From Tetraselmis striata (lineage: Eukaryota; Chlorophyta; Chlorodendrophyceae; Chlorodendrales; Chlorodendraceae): a stretch of 64,000 bases of DNA. Shown here in pieces: positions 42,501 through 52,536 of this stretch. The stretch spans positions 62,001 to 126,000 of the forward strand of contig VCJN01001783.1 of the NCBI GenBank assembly GCA_006384855.1, written 5' to 3'. Numbering within the stretch: position 1 is the first letter of the stretch; every line of letters begins with the position of its first letter. The translations under genes were made by a program, and so were the position numbers. The notes below the pieces were generated by a model that saw only the letters and a program-made list of their open reading frames with translations, was not told the origin of the DNA and searched no databases.

Positions 42501-43200
42501 CAATCGGCGACGCCGCGCACCTGAGGGACTCGAAGCCGTCGTGGGAGGCCACCCAGCGCGCGTAGTCCAGCGCCTGCTGCCTGGGCGCACTGTACTGCGC
42601 GTTGATGCCCTGCGCGCTGACGTATATCCGTCCTCTGCGAACCAGTCGGCGGCGGTGAGTCGGCGGCGTCAGCGCGCGCGACAAAAAGCGGAAAACAGAA
42701 AACAGGGCGGCGCCGCGAGGGCGGCGAAGGCGAAGGAGGCACTTTATGTCCGAGCCGGACTGCTCGATGAATTCGCGGTGCCGCTGCAGCTCCGCCTCCG
42801 GCTCCGCCACGGCATTTAGGTGGTAGAAGTTGACGACGGCGAAGGGTTTGCTCGCCGCGCCGCCGCCGCCGTCCGTCTTCCCGGGACTGTCCTCCTCGGC
42901 GGCCGCGCCGCCCCAGGGCCCGCCCGCGCGCGGGGCCCGCCGCCCCCTCTCTCCGCACACCGACCCCGCTCCGTTGCCAGCTCCTCGAAGCTGAGGCCCT
43001 GTGCCCCAAGCGATACACCTATAGATAGCCCGTCGTGACGAGCTGGCTGTGGGCGGAGGCGAGGCGGCCCCCGGCGCGCTGAGCACCGACGTCGCCATCC
43101 GAGCCGCCGACGGGCGGCGGGCGGCGGCGGTCATAGTGGGGCGCAGCGCACCCCGCCAGGCGAGCAGCGGCAGCGGCATCGGGCTCCACCCCAACGCCAA
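39590..43200 (-). CDS. Rhodanese-domain protein, TrhO/UPF0176/STR8 family, at least 7 exons
   Basis: Minus-strand exons: 42743-43200, 42521-42634, 42235-42307, 41905-42057, 41578-41790, 39890-40179, and one starting at 39773 whose 3' end is unsettled (about 39590). All joins keep frame. The N-terminal 95 residues are Ala/Arg/Ser-rich and could be an organelle transit peptide. Then VVNFYHLNAVAEPEAELQRH and GRIYVSAQGINAQYS (the family's N-terminal domain), HLWDVETHQFPKLRMK, the rhodanese domain LVLDVRNNYEWDAGHFEGA with active-site loop YCTGGIRCDIYS, then LYTLEGGIANYL and WNGSLFVFDDRLAIGP, ending in a Cys-rich zinc-like region (CQLCRAAP, CDACR, CCCDNC). Bacterial members hydroxylate uridine-34 of tRNAs; plant STR8 is the closest recalled eukaryotic type. 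Active-site Cys is present. An Ala-rich loop ([14 protein letters not shown]) is inserted before the active site. Intron 4 appears to use a GC donor. Confidence 0.85.
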
Positions 43201-44359
43201 AACACCTTGTTAGTTTATCGTCGTGCTCGTGATCTGTGTCAAACTGGTTTGCTGGAGGTACGCTCGGTGGTCTGCTTTTAAGCTCGGATGCTGAGGGATG
43301 GCAACCGCTGGCGCGGGAACCGTCAGCCGCGCGGCGCTTGCGTGTCGTGCTCGCGCGCCCGTCATGTCCGAAATCCTCGTCATCAGCAGGCGGGGAGAGG
43401 GGCGATGTTGGTTTCGGAGCGTCAAGGAGGCGACATGGTTTCGGAGCCACTCAGGGGTATTGCGGCAGCTGCCGGCAGACGACGGTCCGCAACTTTGGTT
43501 TCGGAGCGGCAATGTCGAGGGCCGAATGGTCGTGGATGAGATATAGTCACTATAGTTTCGGAGCGCGCTGAAAATCAGATCGCCCGCCACCAGCACCTCA
43601 CTCCGACCACCGAACCCCCTTCATCGATCACCGGTGACTCCTCGCAGCTCCGCGCTCCAAGCGGGACAACGACACATGTAGGCGCGTCGCTCGACCCTCC
43701 GGAAGTTAGTTCCGAGCGAGTTGGCGGCGAGCGGCGGCGCCGGCGGGGTGGCCCCCGATGGCCGGCTGGCGCGCTGATCCTTGACATTGCCATGTCGCCG
43801 CGTCGCCATCCGATCCAACGACGGGCGGCGCGCCCCGCCGGCAGGCGTGAGCACTGGGCGCCATAATGGAGCTGCACTATGTACCGATGACGACCTTGGT
43901 TGTTGCTTTCTCGCCGCCTCGCTCGCGAGCGATCTGAATATCTGAGTGTGTTGGTGGCAGTAGCAGTCTTGTTGGTCCCGGCAGTGGCTTCTTTTCATTT
44001 TTCCAAGCGCGCAGGGGTGGGGATGGCGGACTCCGGCTTAGGGAGGGTGTGCTAATTGCTACTTCGCTGAGCGGCACCGCGCAAGAAAACGTGCGCAGTA
44101 TTCGTGGCTGCTGCTCGCGTGCTCGCGCCGCGACCTTCGTTGTCTTTCAATAACTAACGTCGTCGATGCGACAAAGCATGGGTCGGAGTGGTTCCAGACC
44201 TTCACTACTAATTATATTCATAGCAGATGGTGCTGCAGAATGTGGTTTCGGAGCTTAAAGCTTCAATCGGGAGACGGGCCTTGACTTCATTGATTTTGGA
44301 GCGACACCGCCCCATTGGGCGGCATTTTCGATTATCATATTTCGAGCGCAGCGATAGCA

Positions 44360-45480
44360 TGCCAAATTGCGTCCCGCCCCCGCAAGCAAGCATGATCGGC
44401 GTCGGGCTCCACACATCCACGAAAACAAATTTGCTTGTCGCCTCGCTCGTGCATTGTTTTTGTCATCACCATAGTTTACTTGCGCATGTGGTCCTCTACT
44501 TATTCGTCGGCAACACTCCTTTTGTCTCCACGGCGCACCCGGACGGTGTTTAAAATCGGCGATATAGCGCGCATACGGTGTCTTCAATACCCGTACAAGG
44601 ACCACCCCCATCTCACCCCCGAATCGGCCACAAACAGTGCACACGACGTGAACGAGAGCCTCTAGACCACCACCCATGGGCCCTTATGGGCTAGGTGTGG
44701 GATATGGGCCGAGTCGTTTGGGATTTGGGGAGGCACGGGTGAAGAATCGTGCGATTCATCCCGTGTCTCACCTTCTCCCGATAACAGTATTTTCGCTATT
44801 TTTAAAGATTATCACAGCTAGCCGTCGCTCCATCGGCTCCCGATGTACCTATAAGCAGGCAAATCTACCCATATCGAACTATCACTAGCATATGGGTATA
44901 GCGGCCTTCGGCAAGCGTAGGTAGATGGGTGGCGCGTCGATCACTCATCTACAGGTGGTGGTTGGCCGGCCCCCCATTCAGCACGTTTATCTAATATCGG
45001 CTCAAAAATATGGGGGGAGATGGGGCACCGCGCACCGACCACCTCATGGGCCACTCATGGGCTCTACCGCACCCCTAGCAGCTAGACCATGGGACGGTAC
45101 ATGTGCGGCGGGCTAAATAGTTAGCTGCAGGTGGCAGGCGATGCCTATGCGGGAGGGGGTCGAGAGCCGCACGGAAAATCCGGGTCGGTCGGGCCCATCG
45201 GGCCGGCATCGACTGAGATTGACCGCAAACTGACCACCAGCGGACGTCACCCCTGCGTGTGGGCCTCTACTAGTGCTCATACGATCGATAAGCAGAGAGC
45301 TACCTCAGCCGCCCCCACGGGAGGGGTTGAGGCCGGAGGTGTATTTTCGAAAACGCGGGTTCCAAGATCGGACGGCTTCTTGAATCGGGGGCACATGGGG
45401 CACCGTCTCTGCAGCCCCCGACCTCTAGCTCATTTTTTCTATAGCATCCCTATGAGATAGGCTATGGACCCATCCTATTT
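44360..45480. other. Spacer, no gene recognised
   Basis: Contains GGGCCCTTATGGGCTAGGTGTGG near 44680, loosely similar to the ATGGGCTAGGCGTGGTGTCG word of the satellite. No coding signal. Confidence 0.35.
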
Positions 45481-45492
45481 CCAGGGCAGGTG

Positions 45493-45554
45493 GTGCCCGT
45501 TCGGCTCGGGCATGAGGCCGTGAACATCGCCCCTTCCGTGAGCCGAACGGGCAC
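45493..45554. other. 15-bp perfect inverted repeat
   Basis: GTGCCCGTTCGGCTC (45493-45507) and GAGCCGAACGGGCAC (45540-45554) are exactly complementary around a 32-bp loop. It might be a small hairpin element or end repeats of a tiny transposon; no gene is adjacent that it could terminate. Confidence 0.6.
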
Positions 45555-45877
45555 TGCCCGTCCGCGGTTGCGGCCGGCAAGAGGCCGTTTTCGCGCACTG
45601 CTACGCAGCACACGAGCGGAATATACCGGGAAATAAGCGATAAACACGATACACTATTCTAGAGTACTAAACAACGTACCGCGAAATGTATATTTCGCTA
45701 TATCTCCGATTAGGCACCCGCTGGGTGCGCCGTGTCCGTGCTTTTGTTTCCATCCACTTTTGCTGACGAGTACAATCGGGGTAGTCGGGGCGTGATTGCC
45801 GTGCGGGCGACTGCATATGATATACAATACTACATAGTACAGCTTGCGACTTCGTGAAAGCAGTTTTGGGCGCAAGA

Positions 45878-46027
45878 ATGAAATATATTGAGGAGGAGGA
45901 GGAGGAGGAGGAGGAGGGTGGCCACTCCTCCTCTGAGCCGGCGTATTCGGATTCGGATTCGGATGATGATGATGATGATGATGATGATGCTTCCAGAGAT
46001 GCTGATGATGATGCGCTGGGTGACTAA
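45878..46027 (+). CDS. Short acidic ORF (49 codons), possible terminal exon
   Basis: ATG at 45878 opens MKYIEEEEE with a Glu run, then GGHSSSEPAYSDSDSD, a run of about ten Asp and ASRDADDDALGD before TAA. Both Glu and Asp tracts come from trinucleotide repeats (GAG)n and (GAT)n, yet the frame stays consistent through the non-repetitive linker with Ser/Asp (casein-kinase-2-like) sites. It looks like the acidic tail of a nuclear or chaperone-type protein, but no upstream exon could be joined; the frame is open upstream only to about 45816. It could equally be a chance reading of two microsatellites. Confidence 0.3.
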   Translation: MKYIEEEEEEEEEGGHSSSEPAYSDSDSDDDDDDDDDASRDADDDALGD

Positions 46028-48424
46028 GCCGCTGCCGCAAGCGGCCTCATGTGTGCGCGTAGGCACTTGGGCGGCCGCGCCTATTTTCCAATTAAGAGCC
46101 GGCCATGAATACATGTGTAACAATACGTCACCACAATTGGTTTCGGAGCGTCTGCATATTATTCATGTCCTCACTTCATGCCTTTCGGCTGCATGACAAA
46201 CATGATGGTTTCGGAGCTTGTCTACTAGACTTTACTCTTGCATTGCCTTTATTATCATCCGTGTTTTGCTGCTTGGTACCTATGATCATACATGAAAATA
46301 GCAATGGCAATGTTATGGGTTTAAAGGATGATAGAACATTTCTATTACAGACTTAAATAGCCATAAACCACAGCGCCCACTACGTGACTTGGGATTACGG
46401 CACCAAGTTATATCCGTGATCATAATCTGTACCAAGTTGTATCCGTGATCACTATGTTGACCCATCCGTGAAAGCCCAGGGGGCAAGACGTCGGCACTTA
46501 GATTATTTTTGTGGCGCGTGTCTTGTCCCCTGAAAACAAGGGTTTTGAGGCCAATATTGCTTAGCACCGCAACCATGCAACTTTTGACGCACATAACAGT
46601 TTATTTTGAACCACCGTATAATGAAGTAGAGCCTTTCGTGCTGCCCGGCTCGTCACATCTTCTTGCTTACTTCGCCGCATCTGAGAGACGAGTTTTGCTC
46701 GCTGCCACGAATAAGACATGATATTGCGTTCGCAGCGGCCTCGTAGTGGATTGCATGGCGCTGTTTGAATACTAGCCTGCTATCAATATCCTTATTGCTG
46801 GGCATTCCTACCCGGGTACGGTGGTCCGCGCGGGGCAAACAGCAAATGCTTGCGATTTCGAAAGCGATGACATGACTGACAAACTGACAAGTATATATGG
46901 CTTTAGACCACATCGCAGCATATCGAGCGGGGAGGGAAAAAAAACGTATACATGCGCAAAGCCCGTGTGACAAAGCGCATATACATATGCACACGTAAAG
47001 CACTTTGACTCGCTAATGTCATTCGGGACATTGACGTATCTATTACTAAATCAGTACTGGCGGTAGAGAGAGGGGGTGGGTCGAGTTTAACCTTATGGTT
47101 TCGGAGCATTGCGTCGACAAGCAGCCTCGAATGACGTTTATCTTGGGTTGCGCTCATCGACATCTTATTTCAAGCATGGGACAATACCCGCAATTATTTC
47201 AAAATGCCGCGCCCCATATATGGTTAGTAATGGCCAATTTGCCGCGCCTTCCCTCGTTGCCTTACTTGCGTATTCAGCGTCGCAATCAGCAAGGGCTAGT
47301 TTGTCTGCGGCATTGCGCCGCCATAGCACTGCATCGCGAGCATGCAAACACGGCGGAAACTAGGGAATACATGGCTCACATTACATAATGCTGCTTGACA
47401 AAAAGAAGCCTATGAGAAGGCATGAAGTCACTATCACGATGATATCAAACAGCAACGTGGCAGGTTTCCCCGGACAACACAAGTACACAGACACTTAGAC
47501 AACAAACAGTACTACACACAGGCAACAGCAAGAAAAGGAATGTCAAAACATGTTTGTTACAGCGCACTGTATGTGCAGCTTGCCTTTAAAATGCTGAGGA
47601 ACAACATCTCAGACATAGAATACATCTAAGCAATGAAAAACAGTCATCAAGAACTCTGAATAACATCGCTACATCAATGACATGGCAGTAGTGTTACTCG
47701 ACTGACAGTAACATGGATTGTAATGTTCTTCGTGCGCATGCGCCACAATCAACACAACTGCTAATGCTGCTGCTTGAAGACTGAGCATGTATGTATGCAC
47801 GTTCAGATACAAATAATAGTATAGTATCTGATGTAATACGGCACGAGAACGCATCATGTAATAAGCTACAGGACATTAGCAGCATCACTGCAAGCGACAA
47901 GCATTGTAAGATCTTTCGGCGGTTCCTTTCAGTCATCAGCCCAAACTATAGTCATATCTAATGCATATGAGCCACACCCACTATCTCTGGCCTAATCCTT
48001 GGACCCCTACCTGGTTCAAAAGCCATAATAATCTAAATTGAAACGCGCTGGAATTCAAAGTCTGCCGGACGAAAGTAGTAAGTACTCAGAAGAAGGTACT
48101 ACAGAAAGCTATTGGCGATGGGCTGCATGCACTGCACTAGCTAGCCCTGCAGCATATCATGGATGAACTGCTAATTGCGATCAGTCTGCAGCATGATTCA
48201 CGCCAGGGAATAGTCGCCCCTGGGTCTATTGCTGCCGCCTCATGACTGCGTCCGCGATACTTACAATCCTATATGCGTTATTGACCCTGCAATGGCGTCG
48301 TCATGAAAAGCATGCCGGTGATTATTGCGAGTATGTTGATGTTTGTGTGGCTACAAGCACTGCTGTCAGCGGGTGCATTGGCGGATGGCTGCAACCAGGA
48401 ACTGCTTGAGGTCACGTGTCCGCC
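46028..48424. other. Spacer, no gene recognised
   Basis: Near 46420-46460 ATCCGTGATCA words repeat with ACCAAGTT. The rest is mixed sequence with no coding signal that I can defend. Confidence 0.35.
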
Positions 48425-49077
48425 CTACTTTGACTCTCTATTGAGTTTGGCTCGGAGGTCCTTGATCTGCGCCTCGTGCCGGCCGATCTCCTCCACCGCC
48501 GTCCGGTAGATGCACGAGATGTTTCTGACCAGCGTGGTCTTCTCCTCCCCGAGCTTGCCCACCTGCAGGAGAGACCACAACACATATCACGGGATGCCAA
48601 AAAAGGAATGCCAGACCAACAATCATAAACAACACCGAGCAGCATCTGCACATATCAAGTCTCATTTAACAACTCACCACATTATCTACTTTTAAATGCG
48701 AATCCTCCGTGTTTCATAGTTGATAGATGTGACTGATGTATTTTGAAACACGGATCCCATGTCGATTATAGCCCAATTTCATGGATGGCAGAAAATCATC
48801 ATGCTCCTGCTGCACACCTGAGACTTCAAGCGCGCAATCTCCTCCGCCTGCGTCTTCTCCGCCCGCTCTTTATCCCTCAGCTTCTGCTCCAGCTGCGGGG
48901 CCATGGCGGGTCAGTCCCGTGGCCGATGCGGAAGGTAATGTTGCAATAGGGGGTTGCGGGGAAAAGGGGGGAAGGGGTGAAGAGTTAGCCCACCTCCGTG
49001 ACCCTGGCCTGCAGGAGGGCCTCGCCTTCCCCGTGCTGGGTGACGAGGTCGCTGTACAGGTCCGCATCCTCGTCCAT
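48425..49077 (-). CDS. Small coiled-coil protein resembling the FLASH (CASP8AP2) N-terminus, 3 exons
   Basis: Minus-strand exons 48994-49077, 48818-48892 and 48425-48562 join in phase 0 to a complete 98-residue protein that starts MDEDADLYSDLV and ends at TAG. Introns are GTG...AG and short. From about residue 22 the protein is an uninterrupted heptad-type coiled coil (RVTELEQKLRDKERAEKT, then EEIARLKSQ), followed by LVRNISCIYRTAVEEIGRHE and IKDLRAKL. An acidic D-L-Y start, a coiled coil, then a NIS-x-x-x-(K/R)TA-x-x-EI block with a charged LR-x-L end is the pattern I recall from the N-terminal domain of FLASH, which binds LSM11 and scaffolds histone pre-mRNA 3' processing. Human FLASH is far longer; here only this domain exists. 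The exon structure is firm; the function is a recalled similarity. Confidence 0.7.
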
Positions 49078-49828
49078 CTGCCCCGTGCGGGCCAGGGGCT
49101 GCAGCTCACGGGCGTCGCGAGCGTCGCCTCCTCGCCCAAGTAGGGGGTACCCTGGTGCCAATCAGGTGTAGCCTTGTGCCTCCCAGGAGTCTTCGCCCTC
49201 GACGCCCTGCCAGGAACTACGGACGCGCTCCTTCCTTTTGTGTATGTGCGTCTAGTTGCGCGAGGTGAAATAGAGGGGGGTTAGGGGCAGCGCCCCGGTA
49301 GCGACCGGGGTGGCGTGTACACCGCCACTATTTCCGCCCCTCGTCGTGCGCTGTCCCCGCACCAACAGCACCCCAACAGCCCGCCGCTTAAGAGCCCGCC
49401 CGGCGCCGGGCGTGTCGCCGTGTTAGAGGCACTGCGCCGCGGATGCTGTGCTGCGCGCTCGATGCGACGGCAGCGACTAAGGGTAAAGTGAAGGGGAGGG
49501 CGCCGCTGCCGTTTCTTGCGCTCGGTGCCTCCGTCCGGCTGCATCGGTACTCGTATCAGGTAGTCGCTACTCGTAGGTAGAAAGGTGTAGGCCGTGGCTG
49601 GTGAAATGAGGCGCATACGGGTACTGAGGTGGTGTGAATTACCAAAATAAAGGCCAGTAGTAGTATTTTTTGAAATTAATAGTTCCACCACTAACTAAAT
49701 AAAAGCATTAAAGGCATTTAAAATGTACCAAAAACCAGTCCTGGACCTAATACGGGCACTGGTAGGTCGACAGGCACATATTAATCATTGGCGACCAGAC
49801 ACAACACGTACAATTGCGTATGCTACTA
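49078..49828. other. Spacer, no gene recognised
   Basis: Upstream region of the coiled-coil gene. Contains a GTGTGAATTACCAAAATAAAGG stretch near 49632 similar to the LINE-A tail context, and otherwise nothing clear. Confidence 0.4.
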
Positions 49829-51173
49829 CACCCTTGCACATAAGTTTGGGGTCCCTTTTCGGCAGTCTCAAGACTTCAGAAGTCTAGGGTACCTGAACGT
49901 AGGGCATATGAGATGAAACCCTGGAATCTCAGAGGGCTCTATAAAACCTGCATGACGAGTGGCTCAAACCGAAGCTTAACGACCTTTGACTAGGGAATCA
50001 CGCTGCACTTGGTGCGTGGATGGGCGTCGCCTGCAACTGCACCAAAACCGGGGTCGGTATCACGCACACGCCGACACGCGTGAATAGACAACCAAACGGC
50101 GGGATGGCCATGAACGCGTGAGGAAACACATTGGCGAGGGGCTCGGGTGCATTTGGTTGGGGTGCAGCCGTGTGGGCGGCGGCCAGTACATGTCGCGTTG
50201 CGATACTGGCATGGCATCAGTGTCGGCCACGCGCAGCAATACCCCCTTGGCTTTAAAACGCTATAACTTCTCAGAGTTTGCTCAGAAAAACTTTTTAAAA
50301 ATACCACGCGATTCCTCGTTCAAATCTGCGTCGAAAACAATCTTCCAAAATCAAAAATCGAGTTTTTGGGTCCCCGGAAAAATATCCCCAAAGATGATCA
50401 TCCAAGTTGCCCCTCACTGCCTCATGTGCCCACCCATATCGGGCTCGTGGCTTTGCGCCAAGTGCGTGTCTAAGCCCCATACTCAGTTGCGCGAGAGAGT
50501 TATGTATGTGGATGACCACGGACCACCAACACTTGGCATGTGCCACCTCCTAGCGATACACACATCTACCAGCCAAAATGCCATTTTCCACAGCATTTTT
50601 CAAGGAATTTCATATTAATCAAAATCCACGCCCCTACCGCGCCACCCCGCCCACGAAACGGTGCAACTGGCATTCCACCACGCGCCCCCATAGTAGAGCA
50701 TTGACCTACACCAAGGGGGCCATCGAGCGCCTCTCCTACGTGCGTTCGCCACAGAAACATCAGCATTTTCACCCCAAAACTGCTCCCCACAGTGGCCGAC
50801 TTGTCGTTGGGGTGTCACGTCGTGCCTATAGCGACATGCTTTCAGTGGCCTACACGCACGGTGTGTGAACCTTATGCCAAGGGCCGTATCCACCGAGTTT
50901 GGTGCGACGAGTGCCGCAATTTCCATAGGTTTGGACGGTTGGCGCAACCCACAACTTTCTGGCGCCAACGCATCATGCACCGATTTCGCGTTTTTGAAAG
51001 GGCGCCCACAAATGGTCGTGTTGTCGCGCGGGTGGGTATAAAGCGCACAATAGGCGTTCGCCCGAACTATTCCCACTGTAGTTAGCATGTATGCACATGC
51101 AGAAGGCGTTATCCTCGCCCATGCATGCGCTTTGCGATCGAAAATGCAAAACCCGGACTTATGTGGAGGGGTA
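49829..51173. mobile_element. TA-flanked terminal-inverted-repeat transposon, copy 2 (inverted, intact)
   Basis: Inverted relative to 17411-19782 and alike over its full length. Ends are CACCCTTGCACATAAGT at the left (49829-49845) and, read inverted, TACCCCTCCACATAAGT at the right (51157-51173), flanked by TA at 49827-49828 and 51174-51175. It lacks the Harbinger-like insertion: the matching site at 49976-49978 has a single TAA (TTA as read here). Length is 1345 bp. No transposase frame is recognisable. The pair of copies forms an inverted repeat about 30 kb apart. Confidence 0.8.
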
Positions 51174-51361
51174 TACGTGTATAATAGCGACCAATGATGA
51201 GGATCACTGGGAGTGGAAGTACGGGTATTAAAAGTAAAGTAAAGTTCGCCCCGGGACATCGGCCGAAGCCGCCCCAGCACTTGACCTCGTGCGCCAACTG
51301 CAGTCGTAGGTCTGGCATAGCCCTAAGACCATTGCCTCATTGCCTCATTGCCTCATTGCCT

Positions 51362-51625
51362 ACAAGGTACATCCCTTGTCCGCTCGGTAGAGCGGTCGTC
51401 TCGTGTGCGAGAGGTACCGGGTTCGATTCCTGGCCGATGTATTTCGGCAATATCGGCCCGGCGTGTCCCGGGTTTACTCGGTTGATGCATTAGCCCTTCG
51501 GGGTTCGAATGAGGCAATGGTCTATGGGCTATGCCAGACCTACGACTGCAGTTGGCGCACGAGGTCAAGTGCTGGGGCGGCTTCGGCCGATGTCCCGGGG
51601 CGAACTTTACTTTACTTTACTTTAC
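51362..51625 (+). mobile_element. SINE-T, most complete copy: tRNA-like head, body, (TTTAC)n tail
   Basis: The head at 51369-51440 has a tRNA-like fold with a B-box GGTTCGATTCC. The body carries TTAGCCCTTCGGGGTTCGAA, AGACCTACGACTGCAGTTGG and TTCGGCCGATGTCCCGGGGC. The tail is (TTTAC)4 at 51606-51625. All other copies in the window are parts of this sequence. A polymerase III promoter in the head and a simple-repeat tail define a tRNA-derived SINE, mobilised by some LINE's enzyme. The partner LINE is unknown: LINE-A and LINE-B tails do not end in this repeat. Confidence 0.75.
51369..51440 (+). promoter_or_regulatory. tRNA-like SINE head with internal polymerase III boxes
   Basis: 72 nt. Ends pair ACATC/GATGT (then two mismatches). 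The T-arm CCGGG-TTCGATT-CCTGG is intact. The D region TTGTCCGCTCGGTAGAGC lines up with an A box but its stem is broken. At canonical spacing the anticodon position reads CGT (Thr), but the anticodon stem does not pair there; TCTCG/CGAGA forms an alternative hairpin. It is a tRNA-derived sequence, not a working tRNA gene. Confidence 0.55.
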
Positions 51626-51650
51626 CATTGCCTCATTGGAAGTACGGGTA

Positions 51651-52536
51651 CTTTGCCTTCGCCCCGACTATCTAAGGATCAACCCGTGCAAGTGTGTAAC
51701 CAAATAAACCCAGAGAAAATTAGTAGTAGCTGCTGATGCAAGCTGGCGCGCGCGGGGCCGTACCTGTAGTCGTCGCGCGCAGAGCGGCCCGCTAGCAATT
51801 GTCGCTCGTCGGCCGCTCGCATCGCTGATACGCCAGACGCACGCTCCCTCCCCCCCCGCCCCGGCGGCTGGTTTACTGTTACGGCTGGCGTGAGGCCTCA
51901 CCTGCCCTGGTACGCGTAGCGTCGTTTCTGCCCCCTCCCCCAGGCGATTATTTTTCACACTCGCTAGCGGCGCTGTCCCTTGGGCCATCTCGCCAACTCG
52001 CTACTCTGCGTGCGCCGCGGACGACGACGACGACTACCTGGCGGCGGTGCGGTCCTGTGCCGCGCGCGTGCTGCTGCTGGATGATACGATGTCATTATCT
52101 ACGGAACGGTTTCGGAATGAATAATTGATGCATCCGCGGATTCTACTCCTAATCGGGGGTATCCAAACACCCAGTAGTGATTTTCGACCGCGGGACCGGT
52201 CTGCGGCTGTCGCTGCTAGTCGCTGCCACCTGCTCCTGCCACCGCCTTCACCGGCGCTACTGGAGACAGAGGCAGATGTACTCGCACAAGGCTCAGTGTC
52301 CATCTGCAGCGACCCGTCATCTGGCGGGACGCGTGACGGATTGTGGCCCAGCCCGGGTTGTGGCGGGTGTGGCGCTCGGCGGCCTCCCGGCTGGTCGTCG
52401 CGATCAATCCCCCCCCCCCCCCCCCCCCCCCCTCCTTTCCGGCTGACAGGTTCCCTGTGCACCGCCCATCCGCCAGCTCGCCGGAAGGCAGGTCGCTGCG
52501 TAAAGCAGAGGGAGGCAGCCGGGCGTGCGCGGCAGC
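51651..52536. other. Spacer upstream of the oxysterol-binding-protein gene
   Basis: Includes a long C run at about 52410-52432. The region should hold the promoter and 5' UTR of the gene that starts at 52537. No defined element is visible. Confidence 0.4.

Larger units (their letters stand above)
43410..47107 (+). repeat. Recurring GGTTTCGGAGC word
   Basis: GGTTTCGGAGC occurs at 43410, 43437, 43497, 44244, 46139, 46207 and 47097, with a variant AGTTTCGGAGC at 43554 and weaker ones (ATTTTGGAGC, ATTTCGAGCGC) near 44292 and 44340. All are on the plus strand. Local spacing is often about 27-70 bp. Sequence between copies is not obviously repeated. It could be the remains of a short tandem element or a shared protein-binding word. 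Confidence 0.6.
51228..51637 (-). mobile_element. SINE-T outer copy (inverted), interrupted by a second SINE
   Basis: Flanked by a 13-bp target duplication GGAAGTACGGGTA (51215-51227 and 51638-51650). The left end is the AAAAGTAAAGTAAAG tail, then the body to GACCATTGCCTCATTG; after a short CATTGCCT expansion a complete plus-strand SINE-T is inserted, and a CATTGCCTCATTG remnant closes the outer copy. The outer copy is 5'-truncated like most others. Confidence 0.8.

Noticed and set aside
42079..43200. A single 373-codon minus-strand protein
   Set aside because: It reads through three introns of the rhodanese gene. Only 42743-43200 of it belongs to the family; the rest is intron or out of frame.
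51369..51440. A functional tRNA gene
   Set aside because: The T-arm and outer acceptor pairs are good, but the D stem and anticodon stem do not pair at canonical spacing and the sequence is continuous with a SINE body and tail.
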